Source: Starkeya sp. ORNL1
GTDB taxonomy: Bacteria; Pseudomonadota; Alphaproteobacteria; Rhizobiales; Xanthobacteraceae
NCBI RefSeq assembly: GCF_012971745.1
Contig: NZ_CP048834.1
Location: forward strand, 1,612,001-1,676,000
Length of the DNA stretch: 64,000 nucleotides
Reading direction: 5' to 3'
Part shown: positions 26,524 through 35,337 of the stretch, piece after piece
How the letters are laid out: every line of letters starts with the position of its first letter
Position numbering within the stretch: the stretch's first letter is position 1
The notes under the pieces: model-generated
Databases searched by the model: none
Seen by the model: only the letters and a program-made list of their open reading frames with translations
Told to the model about the DNA's origin: nothing
Translations under genes and position numbers: made by a program

Positions 26524-27198
26524 TCAGCGCGCCGCGCCGGCAGCTCGGCCGCTCTGCAGTTTCAGCTGCTCGAAGGCGTCCTCCACGAGGCTCACATGAT
26601 GCAGCATGGCGGCATGGGCGCCGGCAGCGTCGCCGGCCAGCACGGCGCGCGCGACGACGCCGTGCTCGATGTGCGAACGCGCCAGCCGGCCGGAGGCGCG
26701 GAACTGCGCCTGCCGGAACGGCGCAAGGCGCCGGCGCAGGCCGATCGCCATTTCCGACAGCACCGGATTATGCGCGCCGGCATAGAGCATGGTGTGGAAG
26801 CTGGTATTGGCCGCGGTGTAGCCGGCGACGTCGCCGCGTGCCACCAACTCACCCATCGCCTCCTGCATCGCCTCGAGCCGGCGGCGCTCGATGGGGGTCA
26901 TGCTCAGCGCGCAAAGCCGGGCGCAGGTCGCCTCCAGTTCGCCCATGGCGACGAACAGCGTCTCCAACTGCTCGGAGGTCACTTGCGTCACCACGGCGCC
27001 GCGGCGCGGGCGCAATTCGATCAGGCCGGTGGTTGCAAGTTGGCGCAAGGCCTCGCGCACCGGGGTCCGCGAGGTGCCGTAGCGTTCCGCAAGCATGAGC
27101 TCATCGAGCCGGCAGCCGGGCTCCAGTGTGCCGTCGAGAATGGCATCGGCCAGTTCCTCGGCCAGCTTCTCGGTTCTGGTCTGACGTTCGTCCGCCAT
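26524..27198 (-). CDS. GntR-family (FCD domain) regulator of the adjacent importer
   Basis: A 224-residue regulator with an N-terminal winged helix (ILDGTLEPGCRLDELMLAER, then GTSRTPVREALRQL) and a C-terminal all-helical FCD domain whose metal or ligand residues include NTSFHTMLY and SHIEHGVV. It is divergent from the peptide-type ABC importer beginning at 27406, with a 207-bp shared region, so it most likely controls that operon and itself. FCD regulators usually respond to organic acids, amino acids or sugars acids. Confidence 0.88.
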   Translation of the reverse strand: MADERQTRTEKLAEELADAILDGTLEPGCRLDELMLAERYGTSRTPVREALRQLATTGLIELRPRRGAVVTQVTSEQLETLFVAMGELEATCARLCALSMTPIERRRLEAMQEAMGELVARGDVAGYTAANTSFHTMLYAGAHNPVLSEMAIGLRRRLAPFRQAQFRASGRLARSHIEHGVVARAVLAGDAAGAHAAMLHHVSLVEDAFEQLKLQSGRAAGAAR

Positions 27199-27405
27199 GA
27201 GGCGCAGGCCCTATCCCGCTGCTGTCAGCGCGAAAATCACTCTCAATGTCTCGCATAAAACCGCGAATGCACACAGCCCAGAAATTGAGCGGCGGTGAAT
27301 TCTATTTCAGCACGCAATATCTAGAAATTGCATGCACAATCATGACAGAGAATGCATAGCGGCCTTCGCGGCTTGTGCCGACCTGGCCGGATCTGGAGCT
27401 CTGGC
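27199..27405. promoter_or_regulatory. Divergent promoter region of the GntR regulator and ABC importer
   Basis: This A+T-richer stretch separates the regulator and the importer. It contains the 8-bp palindrome TGCATGCA inside a near-palindromic AATTGCATGCACAATC around 27326-27342, and a further GAATGCA at 27351. These are candidate GntR half-sites, but no convincing -35/-10 pair can be named. Confidence 0.4.
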
Positions 27406-29034
27406 ATGAACCGTCGCGAATTCCTGAAGTCCGCGTCTGTCCTCTCCTGCGCCGCCTCCACCGGCGTCGCCGCCCCCGCGGTGTGGTCCTCGGCCAGTGC
27501 GCAATCGGCGCGCGCCGAGACGCTGCTGGTGGTGAGCGAAGGCGGGCCCAACAATCTCGACATCCATGGTGTCGGCACCAACCGGCCAGGCTATGAGGTG
27601 GCGTGGAACTGCTACGACCGGCTGATGAGCTACGGCTCGAAGACGCTGCCGGACGGCACCCGCTCCTATGACCGCGACAAGCTCACCCCCGAGCTTGCCG
27701 AGGAATGGACCGAGACCCCCGGCTCGGTGACCTTCAAGCTGCGCAAGGACGCCAAATTCCATGACGGCTCGCCGGTAACGGCGGAGGACGTGAAATGGTC
27801 GTTCGACCGCGCGGTGACGGTCGGCGGCTTCCCCACCTTCCAGATGAAGGCGGGTTCGCTGGAAAAGCCCGAGCAGTTCGTCGCGGTCGACGAGCGCACC
27901 TTCCGCGTCGATTTCCTGCGGCCGGACCGGCTGACCATGCCGGACCTCGCGGTGATCGTGCCCTGCGTGTTCAATTCGAAGCTGGTGAAATCCAAGGCCA
28001 CCGCGCAGGACCCGTGGGGCCTTGAATACACCAAGCAGAACACCGCCGGCGGCGGCGCCTACAAGGTGTCGAAATGGACCTCGGGAACCGAGGTCGCCTA
28101 TGAGCGCAACGAGGCCTGGACCAGTGGGCCGAAGCCGGCGCTGAAGCGCATCATCTGGCGCATGGTGCCCTCCGCCGGCAACCGGCGCGCCTTGGTGGAG
28201 CGCGGCGATGCCGACATCTCCTTCGACCTGCCGTCCAAGGATTTCGTCGAACTGAAGGCCGGCGGCAAGGTCGCGGTGGTGTCGAACCCGATCGGCAACG
28301 GCATCCAGTATATCGGCATGAACGTGAACAAGCCGCCCTTCGACAAGCTGGCGGTGCGCCAGGCGGTGGCCTACGCCCTGCCCTACCAGAAGATCATGGA
28401 CGCGGTGATGTTCGGCCTCGCCAAGCCGATGTTCGGCGCCGGCTCCAACACCGTCACCGATCCGGTCTGGCCGCAGCCGCACGCCTACAACACCGACATC
28501 GCCAAGGCCAAGGCGCTGCTCACCGAGGGCGGCTATCCCGAGGGCTTCGAGACCACGCTGTCATTCGATCTCGGCGGCGGCGCGGTGAACGAGCCGCTGG
28601 CGACGCTGGTGCAGGAGAGCCTCGCGCAGATCGGCATCCGCACCACGCTCAACAAGATCCCAGGCGCCAATTGGCGCGGCGAATTGCTGAAGAAGGAGAT
28701 GCCGCTGATCGTCAACTTCTTCTCGGGCTGGCTCGACTATCCCGAATACTTCTTCTTCTGGTGCTATCACGGCCAGAACGCGGTGTTCAACACCATGGGC
28801 TACAAGAGCCCGGCGATGGACACGCTGATCGACGGCGCCCGGGCTGCCGCCGCCAAGGCAGACTGGCCGACCTACACCATCGATGTGAAGGGCTTCGTCG
28901 ACCTCGCCTTCGCCGAGGTGCCGCGCATCCCGCTGTTCCAGCCCTATCTCAACGTCGCCATGCAGAAGCAGGTGAGCGGCTATCAATACTGGTTCCACCG
29001 CCAGCTCGACTATCGCACCCTCGCCAAAGGCTGA
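27406..29034 (+). CDS. ABC importer substrate-binding protein (peptide/opine/nickel type)
   Basis: A 542-residue periplasmic protein of the SBP_bac_5 family. A Tat-like signal MNRREFLKSASVLSCAAS precedes the mature protein, which starts near SARAETLLVV. Family motifs are visible: LTPELAEEWTETP, FKLRKDAKFHDGSPVTAEDV with its usual spacing, NTAGGGAYKV and GSNTVTDPVWPQP. It captures a solute and delivers it to the permeases at 29056 and 30078. ATG 27406 is chosen because the signal starts there. No enzyme gene next to the operon hints at the solute, so peptide, opine or glycoside remain possible. Confidence 0.93.
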   Translation: MNRREFLKSASVLSCAASTGVAAPAVWSSASAQSARAETLLVVSEGGPNNLDIHGVGTNRPGYEVAWNCYDRLMSYGSKTLPDGTRSYDRDKLTPELAEEWTETPGSVTFKLRKDAKFHDGSPVTAEDVKWSFDRAVTVGGFPTFQMKAGSLEKPEQFVAVDERTFRVDFLRPDRLTMPDLAVIVPCVFNSKLVKSKATAQDPWGLEYTKQNTAGGGAYKVSKWTSGTEVAYERNEAWTSGPKPALKRIIWRMVPSAGNRRALVERGDADISFDLPSKDFVELKAGGKVAVVSNPIGNGIQYIGMNVNKPPFDKLAVRQAVAYALPYQKIMDAVMFGLAKPMFGAGSNTVTDPVWPQPHAYNTDIAKAKALLTEGGYPEGFETTLSFDLGGGAVNEPLATLVQESLAQIGIRTTLNKIPGANWRGELLKKEMPLIVNFFSGWLDYPEYFFFWCYHGQNAVFNTMGYKSPAMDTLIDGARAAAAKADWPTYTIDVKGFVDLAFAEVPRIPLFQPYLNVAMQKQVSGYQYWFHRQLDYRTLAKG

Positions 29035-29055
29035 TCCACCAATTCGCCAGCACGA

Positions 29056-30081
29056 ATGGAGGCCGCGTTGCTTGCACAGATCGCCAAACGCCTGATGACG
29101 GCGGTGCCGAGCATCATCGGTGTCATCATCGTCACCTTCCTGCTGACGCGGGTATTGCCCGGCGACACCGCGGCCTATTTCGCCGGGCCGGCGGCAACCC
29201 CGCAGGCCATTGCCGAAATCAAGACCAAGCTCGGCCTCGACCAGCCGTTGCCGGTGCAGTTCCTCGCCTATGTGAAGGATCTCGCCACCGGCAATCTCGG
29301 CACCTCGCTCACCACCGGCCAGCCGGTGTTCGACGATATCCGCGCCCGCCTGCCCGCCTCGGCCGAGCTGACGCTGCTCGGCCTGCTCATCTCGGTGCTG
29401 GTGGCGGTGCCGCTCGGCATCCTGGCGGCGGTGAAGGAAGGCTCCTGGATCGACCATCTATGCCGCGTGGTGGCGACCGCCGGCGTCTCGCTCCCGGTGT
29501 TCTTCACCGGGCTGCTTCTGGTCTACGTGTTCTACTTCAAGCTCGGCTGGGCGCCGGCGCCGCTCGGGCGGATCGACGTGTTCTTCACCGCGCCCGAACC
29601 GATCACCGGCTTCTATCTGGTCGACAGCCTGCTGGTCGGCGACATCGAGACCTTCCGCGCCGCCTGGTCGCAGATCTGGCTGCCGGCGGTGACGCTCGCC
29701 ATCTTCTCGCTGGCGCCGATCGCGCGCATGACCCGCGCCTCGATGCTGGCGGTGCTGGCCTCGGACTTCGTGCGCACCGCGCGGGCCAGCGGCCTCAGCC
29801 CCACCAAGGTCGTGATGGGCTATGCCTTCCGCAATGCGCTCCTCCCGGTGGTGACCACGCTCGGCATGGTGTTCTCCTTCCTGCTCGGCGCCAATGTGCT
29901 GGTGGAGAAGGTGTTCGCCTGGCCGGGCATCGGCTCCTACGCCATCGAGGCGCTCATCACCTCGGACTATGCGCCGGTGCAGGGCTTCGTGCTCGCCATG
30001 GCCATCCTCTACGTCCTGCTCAATCTGGGGATCGACATCGTCTACGGCGTGATCGACCCGCGCGTGAGGATCGAGGCATGA
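29056..30081 (+). CDS. ABC importer permease, DppB type
   Basis: A 341-residue membrane protein with about six membrane segments. It has the GsiC/DppB layout: an N-terminal segment (VPSIIGVIIVTFLLTRVLPG), then the HPDTAAY-like GDTAAYFAGPAA, and the EAA loop near FVRTARASGLSPTKVVMGYA. It forms the channel with the next permease. ATG 29056 is the first start; TTG 29068 has the better site (GGAGG) and would give MLAQIAKRL, the more usual N terminus. The end overlaps the next gene by 4 bp. Confidence 0.93.
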   Translation: MEAALLAQIAKRLMTAVPSIIGVIIVTFLLTRVLPGDTAAYFAGPAATPQAIAEIKTKLGLDQPLPVQFLAYVKDLATGNLGTSLTTGQPVFDDIRARLPASAELTLLGLLISVLVAVPLGILAAVKEGSWIDHLCRVVATAGVSLPVFFTGLLLVYVFYFKLGWAPAPLGRIDVFFTAPEPITGFYLVDSLLVGDIETFRAAWSQIWLPAVTLAIFSLAPIARMTRASMLAVLASDFVRTARASGLSPTKVVMGYAFRNALLPVVTTLGMVFSFLLGANVLVEKVFAWPGIGSYAIEALITSDYAPVQGFVLAMAILYVLLNLGIDIVYGVIDPRVRIEA

Positions 30082-30956
30082 GTGTCGCCACCGCGTCTCC
30101 CGCCGCCACCGACGACAGCATCCTCGCCCACCTGAAGCACATCGTCACCGAGAACCCGGTGACCGGGCTTGCCTTCGGCCTGTTCGCGCTGTTCCTGCTC
30201 GCCGCGGTGATCGGGCCATGGATCGTGCCGCACGATCCGCTGGCCAGCGACACCGCGGCGGCGTTGCAGGGGCCGTCAACGACGCACTGGTTCGGCACCG
30301 ACCAGCTCGGCCGCGACATCTTCAGCCGCGTGGTGGTGGCGACCCGGCTCGACATGATCATCGCCATCGCCTCGGTGGCGCTGGTGTTCTTCGCCGGCGG
30401 CTTTGCCGGCATCGCCTCCGGCTATTTCGGCGGCTGGACCGACCGCATCGTCGGGCGCGTCTCCGACACCATCATGGCCTTCCCGCTGTTCGTGCTGGCC
30501 ATGGGCATCGTCGCCGCGCTCGGCAACACGGTGACCAACATCGTCATCGCCACTGCCATCATCAATTTCCCGCTTTATGTCCGCGTCGCCCGGGCGGAGG
30601 CCAATATCCGCCGCGAGGCCGGCTTCGTGCAGGCGGCGCGGCTGTGCGGCAATTCGGAGATGCGCATCCTGCTGACGCAGATCGCGCCGAACATATTGCC
30701 GATCATGATGGTGCAGGTCTCGCTCACCATGGGCTACGCCATCCTCAATGCGGCGGGCCTGTCCTTCATCGGGCTCGGCGTGCGCCCGCCGACGCCGGAA
30801 TGGGGGATCATGGTGGCGGAGGGCGCCTCCTTCATCGTCTCCGGCGAATGGTGGATCGCCTTCTTCCCCGGCGCGACGCTGATGCTCGCGGTGTTCTGCT
30901 TCAATTTGCTCGGCGACGGCCTGCGCGACCTCGTCGACCCGCAGCGCCGGACGTGA
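30078..30956 (+). CDS. ABC importer permease, DppC type
   Basis: A 292-residue membrane protein, partner of the DppB-type permease. It contains the N-terminal signature segment PHDPLASDTAAAL, the family motif FGTDQLGRDIFSRVV and the EAA loop GFVQAARLCGNSEMRIL. The ATG overlaps the previous stop (ATGA), so translation is coupled. A palindromic repeat lies between this gene and the ATPase gene. Confidence 0.94.
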   Translation: MSVATASPAATDDSILAHLKHIVTENPVTGLAFGLFALFLLAAVIGPWIVPHDPLASDTAAALQGPSTTHWFGTDQLGRDIFSRVVVATRLDMIIAIASVALVFFAGGFAGIASGYFGGWTDRIVGRVSDTIMAFPLFVLAMGIVAALGNTVTNIVIATAIINFPLYVRVARAEANIRREAGFVQAARLCGNSEMRILLTQIAPNILPIMMVQVSLTMGYAILNAAGLSFIGLGVRPPTPEWGIMVAEGASFIVSGEWWIAFFPGATLMLAVFCFNLLGDGLRDLVDPQRRT

Positions 30957-30996
30957 GAACAGGAATCAAAATGCACACCTCATCCAGAGCGTCGGC

Positions 30997-31108
30997 TCCC
31001 TCTCCCCGTCGGGAAGAGGGTTGGGGTGAGGGGTCTTCGCCGCTCCGCAATGATGCGCCCCCTCGCCGACCCGCTACGCGGGCCACCTCTCCCCAGCGGG
31101 GAGAGGGA
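30997..31108. repeat. Palindromic repeat, family C, inside the ABC importer operon
   Basis: The arms TCCCTCTCCCCGTCGGG and CCAGCGGGGAGAGGGA at the two ends pair, with further GAAGAGGGTTGGGGTGAGGGG and CCCCCTCGCCGACCC pairing inside. It is a 112-bp element of the kind common in rhizobial intergenic regions. It separates the permease genes from the ATPase gene and may lower or protect part of the operon mRNA. Confidence 0.8.
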
Positions 31109-31137
31109 TTCCCCGGCCGTGCTCTGAGGTGCTCGCC

Positions 31138-32853
31138 ATGAACGTCCACGCCCCGGTGAACTACGCACAGCCCCCTCTCCTCGAAGTCCACGACCTCACC
31201 GTCGAGTTCGCCACACGGCGCGGCACGGTGCGCGCGGTGGAGAAGGTGAATATCAGCCTCGCCAAGGGCGAGACGCTGGGCATTGTCGGCGAGTCCGGCT
31301 CGGGAAAATCCGTCACCTCCTACACGGTGATGCGCATCCTCGACCGCGCCGGGCGCATCGCGGACGGCACCATCCGCCTCGGCGGCGTCGATATCGGCAC
31401 CGCTCCCGAGGCGACGGTGCGGGCGCTGCGCGGACGGGAGATGTCGATGATCTTCCAGAACCCGCGCGCCGCGCTCAACCCGATCCGCAAGGTGGGCAAG
31501 CAGATCGAGGACGTGCTGATCGAGCATGTGCAGGCGCAGCCGAGCGACGCCAGGGAGAAGGCCATCGAGGCGTTGAAGGCGGTGCGCATCGCCCGCCCCG
31601 AGGAGCGCTACCACGCCTACCCGTTCGAGCTTTCCGGCGGCATGTGCCAGCGCATCGTCATCGCTTTGGCACTGGCCTGCCGCCCGCAATTGCTGATCGC
31701 CGACGAGCCGACCACCGGGCTCGACGTGACGACGCAGAAGGCGGTGATGGACCTGGTGGTCGAGCTGACGCGCGAGCGCAACATGTCGACCATCCTCATC
31801 ACCCACGATCTCGGCCTCGCCGCCGCCTATTGCGACAAGGTGATGGTGATGGAGAAGGGCAAGGTGGTGGAGACCGCCACCGCCGAGGCCATCTTCCGCG
31901 CGCCGGAGCATCCCTATACGCGCAAGCTGATGCGGGCGACGCCGCGCCGCGGCGCCACGCTGCGCGGGCTGCTGCCCGAGGATGCGCCGGCGGCCTTGCC
32001 CATCGTTGCAGTGCCGCCGAAGGGCGATGGCCCGCTGCTCAAGGTGGAGCGCCTGCTGAAGGAATATCCGCGCCAGGCCACCAGCACCGGGCTCGCCAAG
32101 GTGTTCGGCGTGCGCGGCGCGGTGGAGGACCCGTTCCGCGCGGTGGACGGCATCAGCTTCGAGGTCGGGCGCGGCGAGAGCCTCGGCCTCGTCGGCGAAT
32201 CCGGCTGCGGCAAGTCCACCACATCGATGATGCTGATGCGCCTGATCGACCCGACCTCCGGCCGCATCGTGTTCGACGGCACCGACCTTTCCACCATCCC
32301 GGCCAAGCAGTTCGCCCGCTCGCAATGGCGGCGGCGCATCCAGATGGTGTTCCAGGATCCGACCGACAGCCTCAATCCCCGCTTCACCGCGGCCCGCTCG
32401 ATCGCGGACCCGCTGCTGCGCATGGGCGAGACCGTCGGCGGGGCGGCCTTGCGGGGGCAGGTCGAGGAATTGGCGCAGCTGGTCGGCCTGCCCGTCCAGT
32501 TCCTCGACCGCTTCCCTCACCAGCTCTCGGGCGGCCAGAAGGCCCGCGTCGGCATTGCCCGCGCCATCGCGCTCAGGCCCGACCTCGTGGTGCTGGACGA
32601 GCCGACCGCGGCGCTCGATGTCTCGGTGCAGGCGGTGGTGCTGAACCTGCTGCAGGACCTGAAGCTGCGGCTCGGCATGAGCTACATCTTCGTCAGCCAC
32701 GACCTCGAAGTGGTGCGCATGCTGTGCGACCGGGTCATCGTGATGCGCGCCGGCCGCATCGTCGAGGAAGGCGTGACCGAAGAGGTGATGGCGGCGCCGA
32801 AGGCGGACTATACGCGCGAGCTGCTGTCCTCGATCCCGCATCCGCCGATCTAG
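31138..32853 (+). CDS. ABC importer ATPase, two cassettes fused (DppD-DppF type)
   Basis: A 571-residue cytoplasmic ATPase with two complete cassettes in one chain. First: Walker A GESGSGKS, signature LSGGMCQRIV, Walker B LLIADEPTTGLD. Second: GESGCGKS, LSGGQKARVG, VVLDEPTAALD. Each is followed by the oligopeptide-transporter C-terminal region (APEHPYTRKLM in the first, APKADYTRELLSSIPHP in the second). It energises the importer encoded upstream. ATG 31138 follows GAGGTG; GTG 31129 is a possible alternative. The signature LSGGMC has Met-Cys where Gln-x is usual, a mild oddity in the first cassette. Confidence 0.93.
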   Translation: MNVHAPVNYAQPPLLEVHDLTVEFATRRGTVRAVEKVNISLAKGETLGIVGESGSGKSVTSYTVMRILDRAGRIADGTIRLGGVDIGTAPEATVRALRGREMSMIFQNPRAALNPIRKVGKQIEDVLIEHVQAQPSDAREKAIEALKAVRIARPEERYHAYPFELSGGMCQRIVIALALACRPQLLIADEPTTGLDVTTQKAVMDLVVELTRERNMSTILITHDLGLAAAYCDKVMVMEKGKVVETATAEAIFRAPEHPYTRKLMRATPRRGATLRGLLPEDAPAALPIVAVPPKGDGPLLKVERLLKEYPRQATSTGLAKVFGVRGAVEDPFRAVDGISFEVGRGESLGLVGESGCGKSTTSMMLMRLIDPTSGRIVFDGTDLSTIPAKQFARSQWRRRIQMVFQDPTDSLNPRFTAARSIADPLLRMGETVGGAALRGQVEELAQLVGLPVQFLDRFPHQLSGGQKARVGIARAIALRPDLVVLDEPTAALDVSVQAVVLNLLQDLKLRLGMSYIFVSHDLEVVRMLCDRVIVMRAGRIVEEGVTEEVMAAPKADYTRELLSSIPHPPI

Positions 32854-32889
32854 GCCGGGCGGCAGCCGTCAGGCGGAAGCAACCGCAGT

Positions 32890-33324
32890 TTACCGTCGTT
32901 TGCCGTTCAGGGCCTCGCGCTGGGCGAAGACGCGCGTGACCTCCGCCAGGTTTTCGGTGCCCCAGGAGCAGAGCGGCACGAGAGCCTCGGCGAGGCTGTG
33001 GCCCAACGGGGTCAGGCTATAGTCCACCCGTGGCGGGACCTCCTTGTAGTCGGTCCGCTTCACGAGACCGTCGGCCTCCAGCTCCTTGAGCTGCTGAATC
33101 AGCATCTTGTCGCTGACGTCGCGCACGGCTCGCCGCAGCTCGCCGTAGCGGGTCGGGCCGCCCTGGGCGAGGAAGTAGAGGATCAGTGGCTTCCACTTGC
33201 CGGCGATGACCCGCAGCGTCGCGTCGAGGCCGCAGGTGAAACCAGGCAGCGTCGGGGTGCATGCCTGGGCCGACGGCGAAGCCTGCGCCGGCGGTGAGAT
33301 CTGGTCTGAACGATCTGATGACAT
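32890..33324 (-). CDS. HxlR-family regulator
   Basis: A 144-residue winged-helix regulator. FTCGLDATLRVIAGKWKPLI is the HxlR signature with its N-terminal cysteine, and VSDKMLIQQLKELEADGLV is the recognition region. It is divergent from the SDR gene at 33410; such pairs usually respond to electrophiles, quinones or oxidants through the cysteine. ATG 33324 is preferred because the inverted repeat at 33352-33365 then lies just upstream; ATG 33351 would put the start inside it. Confidence 0.88.
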   Translation of the reverse strand: MSSDRSDQISPPAQASPSAQACTPTLPGFTCGLDATLRVIAGKWKPLILYFLAQGGPTRYGELRRAVRDVSDKMLIQQLKELEADGLVKRTDYKEVPPRVDYSLTPLGHSLAEALVPLCSWGTENLAEVTRVFAQREALNGKRR

Positions 33325-33351
33325 TTCTCTGGCACTTACCAAAAGGTGCAT

Positions 33352-33365
33352 ACTTGTAGATAAGT
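33352..33365. promoter_or_regulatory. Candidate HxlR operator
   Basis: ACTT-N6-AAGT, within CATACTTGTAGATAAGTGGG, lies between the divergent HxlR and SDR genes, 45 bp before the SDR start. Inverted repeats of this form and size are typical of HxlR-family sites. It likely controls both genes. Confidence 0.55.
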
Positions 33366-33409
33366 GGGTAGGCCGCCAGCTCAGTGCAACCTCAATGAAG
33401 GAGCACATC

Positions 33410-34144
33410 ATGAGCAGACTACAGGGCAAGACGGCAGTGGTGACGGGCGGCGGCAGCGGCATCGGGCTCGGGGCCGCCAAACGGTTCATCGACGAAGGCG
33501 CGTTCGTCTACATCTTCGGCCGGCGGCAGGAGGCGCTCGACGCCGCCGTGGCGAAGCTGGGTCCCTCGGCCCGGGCCGTGCAGGGCTCGGTGACCGACCT
33601 GGCCGACCTCGATCGGCTGTACCAGCAGGTAAAGGCCGAACGAGGCGGGCTCGACATCGTGTTCGCCAATGCCGGGACCGGGTCGTTCGCGCCGCTCGGC
33701 GAGATCACGCCCGAGCACTACGATCAGATCTTAGACGTCAACGTGAAAGGGCTGATCTTCACGGTGCAGAAGGCCCTGCCGCTGATGAAGGCGGGGTCGT
33801 CGATCATCCTTACCGGCTCGAGCACCGGGGTGATGGGGACGCCGCAGTTCAGCATCTACAGCGCGACCAAGGCGGCAATCCGCAATCTCGCGCGCAGCTG
33901 GGCGCTTGACCTGCGCGACACAGGTATCCGCGTCAATGTGCTGTCTCCGGGGCCGACCAAGACCGAGTTGGCGATTGAGGTCGTGGGCGAGGAAGGCCTG
34001 GCCGCGCTCGGGGCCACGACGCCGATCGGCCGCATGGGCGACCCGACAGAGACCGGGGCGGTGGCCGCATTCCTGGCGTCCTCGGACAGCAGCTTCATGA
34101 CCGGCGGCGAGGTCTTCGTCGACGGAGGCCTGGCACAAGTCTGA
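33410..34144 (+). CDS. Short-chain dehydrogenase/reductase
   Basis: A 244-residue classical SDR. The cofactor motif is TGGGSGIG near residue 12, the NAG motif appears as NAGTGS, and the catalytic set is Ser in LTGSSTG, then YSATKAA with Tyr and Lys. VDGGLAQV at the end is typical. It should oxidise or reduce a small alcohol or carbonyl with NAD(P)H. AAGGAG lies seven bases before ATG 33410. Control by the divergent HxlR regulator is likely. Confidence 0.93.
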   Translation: MSRLQGKTAVVTGGGSGIGLGAAKRFIDEGAFVYIFGRRQEALDAAVAKLGPSARAVQGSVTDLADLDRLYQQVKAERGGLDIVFANAGTGSFAPLGEITPEHYDQILDVNVKGLIFTVQKALPLMKAGSSIILTGSSTGVMGTPQFSIYSATKAAIRNLARSWALDLRDTGIRVNVLSPGPTKTELAIEVVGEEGLAALGATTPIGRMGDPTETGAVAAFLASSDSSFMTGGEVFVDGGLAQV

Positions 34145-34156
34145 GGCAACTAAACC

Positions 34157-34188
34157 TGAGGGCTTCGGGAAGTGGACCGAAGCCCTCA
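34157..34188. terminator. Bidirectional hairpin terminator between SDR and ddl
   Basis: TGAGGGCTTCGG pairs exactly with CCGAAGCCCTCA across an 8-nt loop. It follows the SDR stop by 12 bp and precedes the convergent ddl stop by 21 bp. There is no long T run, but the 12-bp perfect stem is strong. Confidence 0.6.
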
Positions 34189-34209
34189 ATGCGCTGCGGT
34201 GAACCGGCC

Positions 34210-35283
34210 TCAGCCCAGGCGGGCGGCGCGGGCGAGTCCGTGGGCTACCAGCCGGTCGATCACCTCGGGATAGCTGACGCCGCTGGCCGCCATTGCCTTG
34301 GAATACATGCTGATATTGGTGAAGCCGGGAATGGTGTTGAGCTCGTTGATGAGGATGCGCAGCTCCGAGGTCACGAAGAAATCCACCCGCGCCATGCCAT
34401 CGCAGCCGACCGCGCGGAACGCCTTCGCCGCCATTGCGCGGACCGCGCTCTCGATCTCTTCCGGCAGTTCCGCCGGCACTTTCAGGGCGGCGCCATCCTC
34501 GTCGATATACTTGGCGTCGTAGGTGTAGAAGCCGTGGCTCTCCGCCGGCACGATCTCGCCGGGGCGGGAGACGAAGAGGCCGCCCTCGGGATCCTCCAGC
34601 ACGCTGCACTCGATCTCGCGGCCGCGGATGAATTCCTCGGCCAGCAGCTTGCCATCGTGCCTGAAGCCCTCGGCAAGCGCCGCCGCGTAGTCCTGCTCGG
34701 TCGAGACCTTGCTGACGCCGACGGAGGAGCCCTGCCGGGCCGGCTTGATGAACAGCGGAAGCCCGAGCGTGCCTTGCAATTCGGCAAAGCTCGGCGCGGC
34801 GCCCGGGTGGATCGTGACGGAGCGCGCGGCCGGCAGGCCCGCCTCGTTCAGCAGGCGCTTGGCGATGTCCTTGTCGAGCGCGTTCGCCGAACCGAGGATG
34901 CCGCAGCCGACCAGCGGCACCCGCGCCACCTCGGCGAGCCCCTGCGCGGCGCCGTCCTCGCCGTGAAGCCCGTGCAGCACCGGGAACAGGATGCCGATCT
35001 CCGGCAGCTCATGGGGCATGCCATTGGTCGGGATCGCCAGCATGCGCCCCTGCCCGCCCGGCACCAGGCAGACTTCCGTGCCCACCGAAGGCTTCGCCAG
35101 CGCGCCGTCCTCGAAACTGCTCAGCAGCCATTGTCCGTCGCGGGTGACGAAGACCGGAACCGCGTCGTATCGGGCGGGATCCAGCGCGCGCATGACATTC
35201 GTGGCCGAGAGCACCGAAACGTCATGCTCGGCGGAGCGGCCGCCGAAGAGCACGGCGATGCGCAGCTTCGATGTCGTCGTCAT
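34210..35283 (-). CDS. ddl: D-alanine--D-alanine ligase
   Basis: A 357-residue ATP-grasp ligase of the longer DdlA form. It joins two D-alanines for peptidoglycan precursor synthesis in the cytoplasm. Visible landmarks: VLFGGRSAEHDVSVLSA at the N terminus, FPVLHGLHGEDGAAQGL, PLFIKPARQGSSVGVSKV and the C-terminal ARVDFFV...ILINELNTIPGFTN stretch. AAGGAG precedes the ATG by seven bases. It stands outside a cell-division cluster, so it may be a second copy next to a ddlB elsewhere in the genome. Confidence 0.94.
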   Translation of the reverse strand: MTTTSKLRIAVLFGGRSAEHDVSVLSATNVMRALDPARYDAVPVFVTRDGQWLLSSFEDGALAKPSVGTEVCLVPGGQGRMLAIPTNGMPHELPEIGILFPVLHGLHGEDGAAQGLAEVARVPLVGCGILGSANALDKDIAKRLLNEAGLPAARSVTIHPGAAPSFAELQGTLGLPLFIKPARQGSSVGVSKVSTEQDYAAALAEGFRHDGKLLAEEFIRGREIECSVLEDPEGGLFVSRPGEIVPAESHGFYTYDAKYIDEDGAALKVPAELPEEIESAVRAMAAKAFRAVGCDGMARVDFFVTSELRILINELNTIPGFTNISMYSKAMAASGVSYPEVIDRLVAHGLARAARLG

Positions 35284-35337
35284 GGGCGCTCCTTACCGAT
35301 GGGATAGCTGGCACATACATCGATTTGCGCCTTAATC

